From: Lignipirellula cremea
Lineage (GTDB): Bacteria > Planctomycetota > Planctomycetia > Pirellulales > Pirellulaceae
Assembly: GCF_007751035.1 (NCBI RefSeq)
Contig: NZ_CP036433.1
Location: forward strand, 5,933,001 to 5,997,000
Direction: 5' to 3'
Length of the DNA stretch: 64,000 nt
Positions 1 to 10,100 of the stretch are shown piece by piece. Within the stretch, counting starts at the first letter, position 1, and every line of letters begins with the position of its first letter. A program made the position numbers and the translations under genes. The notes beneath the pieces were generated by a model. It had not been told where the DNA came from, did no database searches, and worked only from the letters and a program-made list of their open reading frames with translations.

Positions 1-1337
1 TGGGAGTGAGTGGCCTCAGTTTGGCGGAAGTCATGCGCATGCAGGCCGCGGCCGGCACCACCAGCGCCGCTCCTGATACGTCCGTCATCTTCGTCTGGCT
101 GGCCGGCGGGCCTCCGCACATGGAGACGTACGACATGAAGCCGGACGCTCCGGAGGATTACCGCGGGCAGTTCCGGCCGATTTCCACCAACGTGCCGGGG
201 ATCGAAGTCTGCGAACACCTGCCGCTGCATGCCAAATGCGCCGACAAGTACACGCTGATTCGTAGCATCGCCCACACGTTCAACGACCACGGCGGCGGCA
301 GCAAGCGATTCATGACCGGACGCATACCCGCTACGCCGACGGGCACGTTGAACGATTCGCCCTCCGTCATCTCGATAGTCAACAAGATGCGGGAGCACGT
401 CGACGCTGGTGTGCCCAACTGTGTGACGATGGCCAACGGCGGCCGGTCCAACGTCGACACGTATGCCCAAGGCGCGGCATATCTGGGGATGAAATACAAC
501 TACTTCCCGATTGGGGACGATCCGAGTTCGCCCAATTTCGCGGTGCGAAACATGTTCCTCGGCAAGACCGCCGAGGAGCGTCTCGGTGACCGCAGACAAC
601 TACTCAGCAGCCTCGACCAGTTGAAGAGCGAAGTCGATTCCAGCGGCACGATGGAGGCGATGGACGAATTCAGCCGGAAGGCTTTCGGTCTGTTGACCAG
701 CGCGCGGATGCACGAGGCGTTTGATCTGTCGCGTGAACCGCAAGCACTTCGCGAGCGATACGGGATGCACGCCTGGGGACAGCGGGCGCTGATGGCTCGG
801 CGGCTGGTCGAAGCGGGTTGCAGTTTCGTCACCGTGGCCATGGAAAACCCATATATCTCCGGCGTAAAGTATCCCAAGAACGGTTTTTACAACTGGGATT
901 CGCACGCCGTGAACTGCGATCTGTGGACCGACGCCCGCCACCGTTTTCCGATCTACGACAAAGCGATCACGGCGCTGATCGAAGACCTTCACGCCCGGAG
1001 TCTGACGAAAAAGGTGCTGCTCGTCGTCACCGGCGAGTTTGGACGTTCGCCGAAAATCAGCGTGTCTCAACAGGCGGACGGCACCCGCTACGGCCGAGAG
1101 CACTGGCCGCAAGCGATGTCCGTGCTGGTCTGCGGTGGCGGCATGCGGCATGGTCAGGTGATCGGCTCGACCAACGACAAAGGCGAACATCCGCACGACC
1201 GCCCGCTCACTCCGAACGACCTGTGGGCAACGGTCTACAAGCATCTGGGTATCGACCAGGACGCGACGATCACCGACTACACCGGCCGTCCGCAGATGTT
1301 ACTGCCGTTTGGAGAACCGATCCGGGAGCTGATTTGA
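1..1337 (+). CDS. DUF1501 family protein, 5' end cut by window edge
   Basis: Reading frame open from the window edge, so the N-terminal leader lies outside the window; the first in-window start codon (GTG at 6) is probably internal. The protein shows the DUF1501 pattern: an early hydrophobic strand with the glycine/proline turn AGGPPHMETYDMKP, then NVPGIEVCEHLP, a histidine/glycine segment FNDHGGGSKRFMTGR, and near the C-terminus GEFGRSPKIS followed by GREHWPQAMSVLVCGGG. These resemble the metal-binding layout of alkaline-phosphatase-like enzymes, the superfamily in which DUF1501 is usually placed; the substrate is unknown. Members are normally exported by Tat and found beside DUF1549/1553 genes. 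Here it is followed after 129 bp by a DUF1552 gene and probably belongs to the same transcript. Family assignment is secure; function is not. Confidence 0.9.
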   Translation, partial: GVSGLSLAEVMRMQAAAGTTSAAPDTSVIFVWLAGGPPHMETYDMKPDAPEDYRGQFRPISTNVPGIEVCEHLPLHAKCADKYTLIRSIAHTFNDHGGGSKRFMTGRIPATPTGTLNDSPSVISIVNKMREHVDAGVPNCVTMANGGRSNVDTYAQGAAYLGMKYNYFPIGDDPSSPNFAVRNMFLGKTAEERLGDRRQLLSSLDQLKSEVDSSGTMEAMDEFSRKAFGLLTSARMHEAFDLSREPQALRERYGMHAWGQRALMARRLVEAGCSFVTVAMENPYISGVKYPKNGFYNWDSHAVNCDLWTDARHRFPIYDKAITALIEDLHARSLTKKVLLVVTGEFGRSPKISVSQQADGTRYGREHWPQAMSVLVCGGGMRHGQVIGSTNDKGEHPHDRPLTPNDLWATVYKHLGIDQDATITDYTGRPQMLLPFGEPIRELI

Positions 1338-1348
1338 AAATGGACGTC

Positions 1349-1427
1349 ACTCGCCCGACGCGCCAGCGAGAGAACGCAGAACGTCGCCGACGAGGAATCC
1401 CTCTCTGGCGCGTCGGGCTCGTGTGAC
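1349..1427. repeat. Palindromic repeat, copy A (intergenic)
   Basis: Arms CGCCCGACGCGCCAGCGAGAG (about 1352-1372) and CTCTCTGGCGCGTCGGGCTCG (1401-1421) are imperfect inverted repeats enclosing about 28 bp. It lies between the first DUF1501 gene and the following DUF1552 gene. Three further copies with the same arms occur at 2890, 8726 and 12359, all in the first 12.5 kb. Read on the minus strand it would encode TSPTRQRG, a peptide I recall from many planctomycete hypothetical proteins. Confidence 0.8.
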
Positions 1428-1466
1428 AAACGTCATCCGTGGCGAAAGGCAAAAGGAGAAACCCGC

Positions 1467-2852
1467 ATGAATACGAATGTGTTGAACATGTTGACCCCCG
1501 ATGATCTTGACCGTCGCACGTGCCTGAAAGGCATCTCGCTCGGCGCGGGGGCAGTCGTGTTGCAGCCGTTCGTCAACGCCCTGGCGGCCGAGGCGGCCGG
1601 CGAGGCTCCACCGCTGCGGGTCGTCTTCTTGATGCAAGGCAACGGGCTTTGGCCACACCACGTGCAGCCCAAAGGAGTCGACCGGCAGCAGGCAGATCGT
1701 CTGATCGACCTGCCGCTGGCCGAGTTGGAATTGCCGGAACCGATTGCGGCACTCGAGCCGTTTAAGAATCGGCTGGGGATCATCCAGAAGCTGTCGCACA
1801 AGATTTCCGGCGGCGGCGACCACGGCAAGCATTATGGTGCCCTCGGCTGTTTCAATTGGCGGCGCGGTCCGCTCGCGCAGACGATCGACCACGCGATCGC
1901 GGGGGCGCAGCCGAGCGTCATACCGGTCGTTGGCCTGGGCGTGGAGGGATCGCCGGAGGCAGTTGTCGTCAACACGGTGTCGGCCATCGGCCCCAAACGC
2001 CCGCAGCCGATGATCTGTCAGCCGGACGTGGCGTTTCAGTCGCTGTTCGGCAGCGTGGCGGAAGGCAACGTAGGCAAGGTGTTCCAGGCGCGGAACACAC
2101 TGCTCGACTGGATTCGCTCCGACATCAAGCGGGTCGAGCGGTCACTGCCCGCGATGGACCGCGAGAAGCTGGACGTCTACCTCGACACCTTCGAACAGAT
2201 GCGGACGCGGCAGGATCAGATCGCGACGATGAAGGACGGGCTGAAGGCCAACGTGCCGGCGATCGACAAGTTCAACAGCCAGCTCGCGACCGAACGGTTC
2301 GAGGCTCAGAACGCGATTGCGGCGGCGGCGATTGCGTCTCGGCTGACGAACGTGGTGAATCTCGATGCGTCGGGCGTCGCGTACTACACCTGGAAGGAAC
2401 TCGGCGTGATGACCGACGGCCACGCCATCGGCCACATGCATCCGGATCAGCCGGAGCGCGACAAGCTCTGCATCCCGATCCGCAAGTTCCACGCCGAGCG
2501 GATCGCCGACATCGCCCGACGGCTCGACGCGGTGAAGGAAGGCAACGGTACGGTGCTCGACAACACGCTGATCGTCTGGATGAGCGATTCGGGGGAAGAG
2601 CACCACGGCTTTTGTGCGGAGTGGCCGCTGGTAACGCTGGGCAATCTCGGCGGGCGATTGAAGACGGCCGGGCGGTTCCTGCAATTCCCGGCCTACCAGG
2701 AGGAAGCGAAGGAAACAGCGAACCGGACCGTTCGCAATTTTTACCTGGCCTTGCTCCACGCCGTGGGAGACAAGCGAGAGCAGTTCGGCGAGCTGGACCC
2801 GAAAATGCGGGCCGCCGCTCAAGCCGGGCCGCTGGCAGAAGTGTTGGCATAG
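1467..2852 (+). CDS. DUF1552 family protein, variant type
   Basis: 461 residues, ATG preceded by AAGGAG at a normal distance. A twin-arginine-like leader (LDRRTCLKGISLGAGAVVL, about residues 13-31) indicates Tat export or anchoring. The rest matches DUF1552: VVFLMQGNGLW, a repeated helical region with MDREKLDVYLDTFEQM near residue 230, a C-terminal LDNTLIVWMSDSGEEHH and GNLGGRLKTAGRFLQFP. The motif that gives the family its name (HxxSHH) is altered here to HAIGHMH near residue 317, as in the other variant copies at 10909 and 45015. Followed after 17 bp by a DUF1549/1553 gene, so the two are probably co-transcribed. Activity unknown. Confidence 0.92.
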   Translation: MNTNVLNMLTPDDLDRRTCLKGISLGAGAVVLQPFVNALAAEAAGEAPPLRVVFLMQGNGLWPHHVQPKGVDRQQADRLIDLPLAELELPEPIAALEPFKNRLGIIQKLSHKISGGGDHGKHYGALGCFNWRRGPLAQTIDHAIAGAQPSVIPVVGLGVEGSPEAVVVNTVSAIGPKRPQPMICQPDVAFQSLFGSVAEGNVGKVFQARNTLLDWIRSDIKRVERSLPAMDREKLDVYLDTFEQMRTRQDQIATMKDGLKANVPAIDKFNSQLATERFEAQNAIAAAAIASRLTNVVNLDASGVAYYTWKELGVMTDGHAIGHMHPDQPERDKLCIPIRKFHAERIADIARRLDAVKEGNGTVLDNTLIVWMSDSGEEHHGFCAEWPLVTLGNLGGRLKTAGRFLQFPAYQEEAKETANRTVRNFYLALLHAVGDKREQFGELDPKMRAAAQAGPLAEVLA

Positions 2853-2869
2853 CCAGAAAGTAACTCGCC

Positions 2870-4552
2870 ATGTGCAATCACGAAGAATCACGCCAACCCA
2901 ACGCGCCAGCAAGGGATCCGCGTTTCGCCAGCCCGGCAATTGGGGCGCTCGTTCCCTTGCTTGCGCTGCGGGCTAGTGTGCTCTGCATCGTTTTCCTCTT
3001 GCCGACGCTCACTCGGGGCCAGGACGGGGCGTTACGTGACACGATCGATCGCGAAGTCAAAGCGGCCTGGGCGAAGGATAATCTCGCAGCGCCGGAGCGA
3101 TCGACGGACTCGGTGTTTCTGCGGCGAATCTATCTCGACCTGGTGGGCATGATTCCGACGTACGAAGAGGCGACTGCGTTTCTGGGCGACGCCGATCCGC
3201 AGAAGCGAGAAAAACTGATCGACAAGCTGTTGGCCGATCCGCGGTACGCGCGCAACCAGGCTCAGGTGTGGGACGTGAACCTGCTGGGCCGCAATCCGCA
3301 GGGCATCCGTTCGACCAACCGGGATGCTTTTCGCAACTGGCTGGCGACGCACTTCGAGCAAAACGTGCCGTACGATCGCATCGTCCACAAACTGTTGAAG
3401 GCCGAGGAGGACAACTCGAAGTTGTTCTACGTGGCCTATCGAAACTCGGACGATTTGACGACCACCGCGATGCGGTTCTTTCTCGGCACCCAGTTGCAAT
3501 GCGCCAAATGCCACGATCACCCGTACGAGTCCTGGACGCAGCAGGATTACTACGGCATGGCTGGGTTCTTTGTACGCACTTACGTTGTCGAAACCGACGG
3601 CGCGAATGAGCACATCAAAAAATTCTATGTCGGCGAGAAGAGCACGGGCGACGTCAGTTTCACGGTTCTTCCGAAAGACGCCCAGCCGGGCACGAAGGGC
3701 GAGCCGGTCAAGCCGAGATTCCTGGGGGGCGAGGAACTGCAAGAGCCGGAACTGCCGGCCGACTTCAAAGAACCGAAAGTGGAACCCAAGCAAGCTCCGC
3801 CCAAACCGCTATTCTCGCGCCGTGAAAAGATCGTCGAGTGGATCACTGCCAAGGATAACCCGTATCTCGCGCGGGCGGCGGTGAATCGAATTTGGGCCCA
3901 GTTCATGGGCCGCGGGTTCGTCCATCCGGTCGATGATTTCAATTCGGAAAATGATCCAAGCCATCCCGAATTGCTCAAAGCGATCGAGGCGGGGTTCATC
4001 GCCCACCAGTTCGATCTGAAATGGCTCATTCGCGAAATCGTCAACAGCGCGGCGTATCAGGCCGCGGACGTCGGCCCGGTCACGGATGCGTTACCGAAGT
4101 ATTACGAAAGGGCCCGGATTCGCCCGTTGAGCGTCGAAGAGTTGACGGCATCACTCCACATTGCCACCGGGCTCGGCGTCGAAGCGGCACTGAAGAGCAA
4201 GCCGTCCGGGGACATGTTGAAGTATCTCGGCGACCCGACCGACGGCCAGGGCAGGTTTCAGGGAAGCCTGACGGAGCACCTGTTCATTCACAACGGGGAC
4301 ACGTTTCGCGGACTGTGTTACCCACGCAACGGCAACCTGGCCGAGACCCTGCTCAAGAGCGAAGAGGACTGGAACGCCAAGGTCGAGCGGATGTTTTTGT
4401 CGGTTTTGAGCCGGACGCCGACCACCGAAGAGCGAGAGCGGTTTGTCAATTATCTGAACGTCGATCCAAAAGACACGAAGCTCGAATCACAACGAATGGA
4501 AGAGGCGCTGTGGGTGCTCGTGGCGACTTCGGAGTTTCGGTTTAGTCGATAA
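2870..4552 (+). CDS. DUF1549/DUF1553 (PSCyt2-PSD1) exported protein
   Basis: 560 residues. The N-terminus contains a translated palindromic repeat (about residues 8-37) running straight into a hydrophobic export signal (RASVLCIVFLLPTLTRGQ). The PSCyt2 domain begins near residue 65 (SVFLRRIYLDLVGMIP) and contains the haem-type motif CAKCHDHP near residue 207. The PSD1 domain begins near residue 315 (SRREKIVEWITAKDNPYLAR, then NRIWAQFMGRGFVHPVDDF) and ends with LVATSEFRFSR. There is no N-terminal PSCyt1 domain with its own CxxCH, unlike many relatives. PSCyt2-PSD1 proteins are almost always encoded beside a DUF1501 gene, and one follows here after 57 bp. It is presumably a periplasmic redox or binding partner of that protein; this role is inferred from context only. 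Confidence 0.92.
   Translation: MCNHEESRQPNAPARDPRFASPAIGALVPLLALRASVLCIVFLLPTLTRGQDGALRDTIDREVKAAWAKDNLAAPERSTDSVFLRRIYLDLVGMIPTYEEATAFLGDADPQKREKLIDKLLADPRYARNQAQVWDVNLLGRNPQGIRSTNRDAFRNWLATHFEQNVPYDRIVHKLLKAEEDNSKLFYVAYRNSDDLTTTAMRFFLGTQLQCAKCHDHPYESWTQQDYYGMAGFFVRTYVVETDGANEHIKKFYVGEKSTGDVSFTVLPKDAQPGTKGEPVKPRFLGGEELQEPELPADFKEPKVEPKQAPPKPLFSRREKIVEWITAKDNPYLARAAVNRIWAQFMGRGFVHPVDDFNSENDPSHPELLKAIEAGFIAHQFDLKWLIREIVNSAAYQAADVGPVTDALPKYYERARIRPLSVEELTASLHIATGLGVEAALKSKPSGDMLKYLGDPTDGQGRFQGSLTEHLFIHNGDTFRGLCYPRNGNLAETLLKSEEDWNAKVERMFLSVLSRTPTTEERERFVNYLNVDPKDTKLESQRMEEALWVLVATSEFRFSR
2890..2980. repeat. Palindromic repeat, copy B, inside the DUF1549/1553 gene
   Basis: Left arm ACGCGCCAGCAAGGGATC (2901-2918) pairs imperfectly with TTCCCTTGCTTGCGCTGCGG (about 2952-2971). 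It is in frame and translated as part of the N-terminal 40 residues, supplying residues directly before and within the start of the hydrophobic export signal. It is more diverged than copies A and C, suggesting an older insertion that now serves as coding sequence. Confidence 0.72.
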
Positions 4553-4609
4553 GTTACAAGTCGAGATTTGCAAGTTCCACGTTGCGAACCAAGAAGATCG
4601 GAGGAAAGT

Positions 4610-5920
4610 ATGAATCCAAATCAACAATCTTCAGCTTTTAACTTGCAACCTGGAACTTGCAACCTGCAACACCACCTCAGCCGCCGCCAATTGCTCAAAG
4701 GCACGGTCGTCACGGCGGGCGGAATGGCGGTCGCGAATTGGGGTGCGCTGTTCCACTCGCAAACGATCGCGGCCGAGGCCAGGCGGACCGGCAAGCGCTG
4801 CATCATGCTTTACATGGAGGGCGGCGTAAGCCAGATCGACACCTTCGATATGAAGCCTGACCGACCGACCGCCGGTGAATTTCGCCCGGTGCAGACCAAG
4901 ATCCCCGGCATCCAGGTTTGCGAATTTCTGCCGAACATAGCACGCCACGCCGACAAGCTCGCGATCATTCGCAGCATGCGAACGAAAACGCCCGATCACG
5001 GCCCCGGCGGCTATTACATGCACACGGGTTACCATCCGAGCGAGCGTTTTCCGCACCCCGAAGCCGGCGCGATGATCGCTAAGTACTGCGAAAACCCGGA
5101 AAGCGACCTGCCGAGCTTCGTCAAAATCGGGAGCAGCAGCGGCATCTACGGAGCGGGTTATCTTGGCCCGCAGTACGATCCGTTCGTCCTGGGTGACGAC
5201 GGTCGGCTTCCGGGGTTCGCCAATCCTTCCGTAGCGCCGGAGATTCAGAGCCGGCGCGGCGAGCTGCTGAGCTTCATGGAACAGCGATTCGCCGAGCAGC
5301 GTCCCGGTGATCCATTCGCGTCACACCGCACGGCTGAATTGAGGACGATCCGCCTGATGCGAGCCCGCCAGACGTTTGACGTCAGCGCCGAGTGGGAAAA
5401 GGCCAAAGACCGTTACGGCGACACTCAGTTCGGCCGCGGTTGTTTCACGGCCCTGAAGCTCGTCGAGGCTGGCGTATCGTTCGTGGAGGTCGGGCATGCC
5501 GGCCACGACACTCACATGAACAACTTCCCCATCTCCAAGGCGCTTTACTCGACCATGGATCCTGCTTGGGGTTCGCTTCTGGACGACCTGACGCAGCGTG
5601 GCCTGTTACAGGACACGCTGGTCGTGTGGACGAGCGAGTTCGGCCGTACGCCGGCGATCAACGTCCGAGCGGGCCGGGATCACTTTGGCCGAGCGTGGAC
5701 GGTCGTCCTGGCCGGCGGCGGCATCAAGGGTGGTCAGCATTACGGTTCCACCGACCCCGATGGCTTCGAGGTCGCGGAGAATCCGGTCAGCGAAGCGGAC
5801 TATATCGCGACCATCTACAAGGCGATGGGCGTCGACCATCGGGCCAAGCACTATCTTGGCACACGCCCGATCTGGGCCACGGCGGAAGGGTCCAAGCCGA
5901 TTGAGGAGTTGTTGGGATAG
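4610..5920 (+). CDS. DUF1501 family protein
   Basis: 436 residues from the ATG at 4610, chosen because GGAGGAA lies immediately upstream (4600-4606); an upstream in-frame ATG at 4568 lacks this signal. A twin-arginine leader (LSRRQLLKGTVVTAGGMAV, about residues 23-41) follows a repeat-derived N-terminal tail. DUF1501 motifs: MEGGVSQIDTFDMKP, IPGIQVCEFLP, the histidine segment TPDHGPGGYYMHTGYHPS, GHAGHDTHMNNFP, and TSEFGRTPAINVRAGRDHF. The paired histidines and aspartates in the last two segments fit the metal-site layout of the alkaline-phosphatase-like fold. It directly follows the DUF1549/1553 gene, the standard family pairing. Substrate unknown. Confidence 0.92.
   Translation: MNPNQQSSAFNLQPGTCNLQHHLSRRQLLKGTVVTAGGMAVANWGALFHSQTIAAEARRTGKRCIMLYMEGGVSQIDTFDMKPDRPTAGEFRPVQTKIPGIQVCEFLPNIARHADKLAIIRSMRTKTPDHGPGGYYMHTGYHPSERFPHPEAGAMIAKYCENPESDLPSFVKIGSSSGIYGAGYLGPQYDPFVLGDDGRLPGFANPSVAPEIQSRRGELLSFMEQRFAEQRPGDPFASHRTAELRTIRLMRARQTFDVSAEWEKAKDRYGDTQFGRGCFTALKLVEAGVSFVEVGHAGHDTHMNNFPISKALYSTMDPAWGSLLDDLTQRGLLQDTLVVWTSEFGRTPAINVRAGRDHFGRAWTVVLAGGGIKGGQHYGSTDPDGFEVAENPVSEADYIATIYKAMGVDHRAKHYLGTRPIWATAEGSKPIEELLG
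4641..4670. repeat. Short direct repeat coding for the N-terminal tail of DUF1501
   Basis: ACTTGCAACCTG occurs at 4641-4652 and again at 4655-4666, followed by a partial third unit. It is translated as part of residues 11-20, just before the twin-arginine motif. Degenerate related text (ACAAGTCGAGATTTGCAAG) lies at 4556-4575, upstream of the start codon. Repeats of this kind recur in planctomycete genomes as I remember them, but I cannot verify copy number here. Confidence 0.6.
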
Positions 5921-5926
5921 AGATAG

Positions 5927-5996
5927 GTAGAACGGGTCTCCAGGCCCGTCTCGATGTTATGTCATGATGAGCGACGGGCCTGGAGACCCGTCCTAC
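5927..5996. repeat. Long inverted repeat between DUF1501 and WD40 genes
   Basis: The 19-bp arm ACGGGTCTCCAGGCCCGTC (5932-5950) is perfectly complementary to GACGGGCCTGGAGACCCGT (5973-5991), with outer GTAG/CTAC bases also pairing. The loop is about 22 nt and no U-tract follows, so it is not a classical terminator. A shorter hairpin with the same GTAGGACGGGC/GCCCGTCCTAC ends lies at 14154-14181. This is probably a mobile palindromic spacer that could act in mRNA processing or attenuation. Confidence 0.85.
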
Positions 5997-6014
5997 AACC
6001 TGAATTCAACGACC

Positions 6015-7118
6015 ATGAACGACTTCGCTGATGCCAAAGTGATTTTAACGCTCCCCTGGAATAGCGACGTGGTTTCCGCCGTTGCGTTCATCGGCAACGA
6101 CAAAGTCGCGGCCGCCAACCGACGCGGCGACATCTTGATCTGGAACCTACCCGCGCCGGGCGACAAGAGCCCCGATCCGGTGCGGCGGCTGGTCGGACAC
6201 ACCCGCGCGATCAATTGCCTCCTACTCAGTCCCGACGGCAAGACGCTGATCTCCGCGGGTAACGATCGGACCGTGAAATTCTGGGACGCCGCGCTGACCA
6301 CCGGCGAACCGGGTCAGGCCGTCCTGAATGACGGCGTCGTGCGCAAAGATCAAGGCGGCACGATGGGGCTGAACAAGATTTCGGATCCACCGCCGCCCGT
6401 CACGGCAAACGTGGTCGTGCAAAAGCCGCTCCGCGAACTGACGGCGCACCAAGACTGGATCTGGGGCCTCGCCCTCTCCCGTGACGGCAAAACGTTTGTC
6501 ACGGGCGACGACTCCCGCGAGGTGATCGTATGGGACGCGCAGACAGGCGCTCAGCAGCATCGCTGGAAGACGAAGCTGTGGGTTCGCGCGCTGGACATCT
6601 CTCCGGACGGCAAGACAGTGGTAACTGCGGAGAATTTCCCCCAGTTGAAGTTCTCAGAAAAAGATGCAGGCGTGCGCGGCTGGGATGCCGAGTCCGGTGA
6701 GCTGAAGTTCGACGTAAGCGAAGAGCTTAAGTTGGGTATGGCCGCGGTTCGATTCTCCGACGACGGCAAACACCTGGCGATCTGCCAGGGCAACATCGAC
6801 CGGGAAGGTGAGGCGGGGAAAGTGTTCCTGCTTGATCCCCAGACCGGTAAGACGCTCCGCGAATTGAAGCCGCCGCACTTTCGCGGGGCTACGGATCTCG
6901 CCTTCCACCCGGACGGCCAGCACCTCTTCACATCCGGCCGCGACCGACTTGTGAAAATCTGGCGGCTGAGCGACGGGGAACTGGTCCGCGACCTGGGCGA
7001 GCAAAACAAAGGGCAAAGTGAACCGTTGTACGCAATTTCGATTACCCCCGACGGCAAGCTTCTGGCCGCGGCCGATGGTACAGGGCAGATTTTGATTTAT
7101 TCGTTGATGGCCACTTGA
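6015..7118 (+). CDS. WD40-repeat protein
   Basis: 367 residues from the ATG at 6015. An upstream in-frame ATG at 5964 falls within the inverted repeat and is unlikely to be used. About seven beta-propeller blades are visible, each ending in an FWD/VWD/IWR-like tryptophan, for example GKTLISAGNDRTVKFWD, GKTFVTGDDSREVIVWD and GQHLFTSGRDRLVKIWR. No signal peptide is obvious, so it may be cytoplasmic, unlike its neighbours. Its TGA stop overlaps the earliest possible start of the next gene, indicating translational coupling within the locus A operon. WD40 propellers act as protein-binding platforms; the partner here is unknown but is plausibly one of the adjacent gene products. Confidence 0.9.
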   Translation: MNDFADAKVILTLPWNSDVVSAVAFIGNDKVAAANRRGDILIWNLPAPGDKSPDPVRRLVGHTRAINCLLLSPDGKTLISAGNDRTVKFWDAALTTGEPGQAVLNDGVVRKDQGGTMGLNKISDPPPPVTANVVVQKPLRELTAHQDWIWGLALSRDGKTFVTGDDSREVIVWDAQTGAQQHRWKTKLWVRALDISPDGKTVVTAENFPQLKFSEKDAGVRGWDAESGELKFDVSEELKLGMAAVRFSDDGKHLAICQGNIDREGEAGKVFLLDPQTGKTLRELKPPHFRGATDLAFHPDGQHLFTSGRDRLVKIWRLSDGELVRDLGEQNKGQSEPLYAISITPDGKLLAAADGTGQILIYSLMAT

Positions 7119-7120
7119 AT

Positions 7121-10100
7121 ATGCACAGAAACGGACGCGCGATGATGCGGAAAATGACCCTTAGCTTGTACTGCCTCTTGTTCTGCATCGGATCGCTCTG
7201 CGCCGAAGACACGAATCAGTTTCAACAACTCACCGTCGAACAGGCCCAAGCGCTGGCCCAGGACAAGAGCGGCAGACTGTTGCTCGACGGGCTGAAATCG
7301 TTGTCGCCCGAGGTGGCAACGGAATTGGCGCGGCATGAAGGGTGGCTGTCGCTGAACGGTTTGACCACCATTTCGGATGAGGCCGCCGCGGCGCTCGCGC
7401 AACACAAGCGTGCGTTGCATCTGAACGGTCTCACGAAGATCTCCGACGCGACGGCCGTAGCGCTGGCCTCGCATCGCAGCGAGTTGTCACTCAATGGTTT
7501 GACAGCGATCTCGGATGAGGCGGCCAAGGCGCTGGCGCGGCACACCGGCGGGCGGCTGTTTCTTAACGGACTGACAATGCTGTCCGGCGAGGCGGGTAAG
7601 GCTCTGGCGAAGCGCAACGGAGGCGGGCCGTCGTTTGCAGTGTCGTTGGAGGGGCTGACCTCGCTGTCGCACGAAGCGGCCGCGGCTCTGGCGGACTCCC
7701 ACGGTCACAACTGGCAAGGCCGTTTACCCGCGTTCAAAACGGTTTCGGTCGAGGTGGCCCAAGCATTTGCGAAGGAGGGGGCGAACATCCGTTCGATGCC
7801 GGGGCTGACGACGATCTCCGACGAGGCGGCCCGATTGCTGCTGCCGAAAATTGGTGGCAATTTGCCGGTTCTCAAAACGCTCTCGCCCGAAGCCGCCAAA
7901 GCGCTGGCACAGGCTCGCGGGTCTCTAGTCCTTAACAGTTTGACGAACCTTTCCGGCGAGACGGCCAAGGCGCTGACCGAAAACGCTCAAAACCGGGGCG
8001 ATCTGTATCTGAACGGCCTGACGGCGGTCACGCCGGAGACGGCGCGGGCCATCTGCCGGCGCGAAGGGGATCTGTATCTAAACGGGCTGACGTCGATCCC
8101 GATCGAAGTACTGAAGGCGCTCGCCGAACACAAATCGCCGGGCTATGCCAAGCCCGTTGTCCATCTCGACGGTCTGACTACGCTTTCCGACGAAGCGGCG
8201 GCGGTGCTCGCGTCATGGGAGAAATGGAGCGGCGAACTGCCTGCGCTGACGGCGATTTCGGAACCGTCGGCGACGGCTTTGGCGACGTCGCGGAAGTTCC
8301 AAGGCAACCTCCCGTCGCTCAAGAAACTTTCGCCGGAAGTGGCCCGCGCGCTCGCCCAGCGGAAGGGAAATCTGTCGCTCGACGGCCTGACAAGCCTGTC
8401 AGACGAGGTTGCTGCGGCGCTGGCGAAACATCAGGGTGGAACACTCTCGCTGGGTGGTCTGACGAACCTGTCGGACAGCGCGGCCGCGGCGCTCGCCAAG
8501 CACAACGGACGTTTATCACTCGGCCGCCTGATAACGCTTTCCAATGGCGCAGCCCAAGCGCTGGCCGGGTACAAGGGCGACTGGCTCATGCTCGACGGCT
8601 TGACCAGTCTGTCGGACGACGCGGCGAAAGCGCTGGCGCAGCGGCATGGCGTGCTGTCCGTTGTCGGCCTGAAAACGCTCTCGGATGAGGTGGCCCAGAT
8701 GCTGCAAGCCAATCCGATGATCATCACTAGCCCGACGCGCCAGCGAGGGAATGTGGCGCACGGGAATGCGGCGGACAGTTCCCCTCGCTCGCGCGTCGGG
8801 CTGGTGTCCGATGAAAAGTTCGTCCGCTCATTCTTTGCCTCTCACTGTGCCGACTGCCACGATGACGGCGCCAATGAGGGTGAATTCGAACTGAAGAAAC
8901 TCGCCAGCGACGACGTCACCGGCCGTGTCGCGTATGCGTCAATCTTCGAGCGGCTTCGCGCGGGGGACATGCCACCGCCGTCGGAACCAAGGCCGAAGGC
9001 GGACGCCGTGGCCAAGGTGGTGGACTGGATCGCGGCGAAACTCGACTCGCCGCTCCCCGCGCCGCCCACGTACTACGCCGTCAAGGAAAAACCGGTCGAT
9101 GGCAACCGGTTGCCCAACGCGATCTTGTTCGGCGGGCCGCGCGGGCCGAGCGTCCCGCCACCGCCGCGGCTCTGGCGGCTCTCGCCCGAAGCCTACAGCA
9201 CCTGGGCGGCATCCACGTTCAACGTCCACGGGTTGCAGCAGCCGTTCGGTTTGATCCAGGAAGCCGGCTTCCGCGACTTTTCCGCCCTCTACGCGCCCGA
9301 CGAAGGCGCAACCGGCCTGCTGTTGTCCAATGCGGAACAGATCGTGGCGGCTCAGGTCCGCGGCCATCAATTAGTGAACGTGAACGAGACGCCGGAGGCG
9401 GCCAAGGAGCAACTCTGGCCAGGCGAAGGTCGCATCCAGACCGCCAGCCAGGCCGAGCAACAAATACTGAGAAGCGGGTTACGGGTTCGGCAAGGCAACG
9501 GCGTCTTTGCGCCGCTCATGCATCCGGACGTGAAAGCCAACGAGGACGAATTGAAGCGGGCCATCTCGCAACAATATCAAACCGCTCTGGCCCGCCCGCC
9601 GAGCGAGCAAGAATTGGCAAGCGTGGTTGCGCTCTACAACGAGATCGCTGCCGACGGGGATTGCTCGATTGCCGGCAAGACCGTCCTGATGGCGCCGCTG
9701 ATGGTCCCAGAAGTGATCCTCCGCTTCGAGGTCGGTTTGGGCGCTGAGGTACGGCCGGGCGTGCGCATGCTCTCGCCACGCGAAACGGCCATGGCGCTCA
9801 GTCTGGCGCTGTCGCGAAAACGTGACCCCGGCCTGCTGGGCGCCGCCGCCGAGGGCAAGCTCACGACAAGAGAAGAAGTCGCCGCGACCCTCCAACGCAT
9901 CCTGGAAGAGCCGCGGATTGAGAAGTCGCGCGTGGTGTGGTTCTTCCGCGAATACTTCGACTACTACCGCGCTCCCGACGTGTTCAAAGACCCGCTGCCC
10001 GATTATTTGACACGGCGCGGCGCGTACTACAATCCGCGAGGCTACGTCGACGACACCGACGTGTTGGTCATGAGCATTCTGGCCAGTGACCGGGATGTGC

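Noticed and set aside
1856-2863. 335-codon frame overlapping the DUF1552 gene
   Set aside because: Arg/Gly/Asp-rich out-of-frame shadow of a clear family member.
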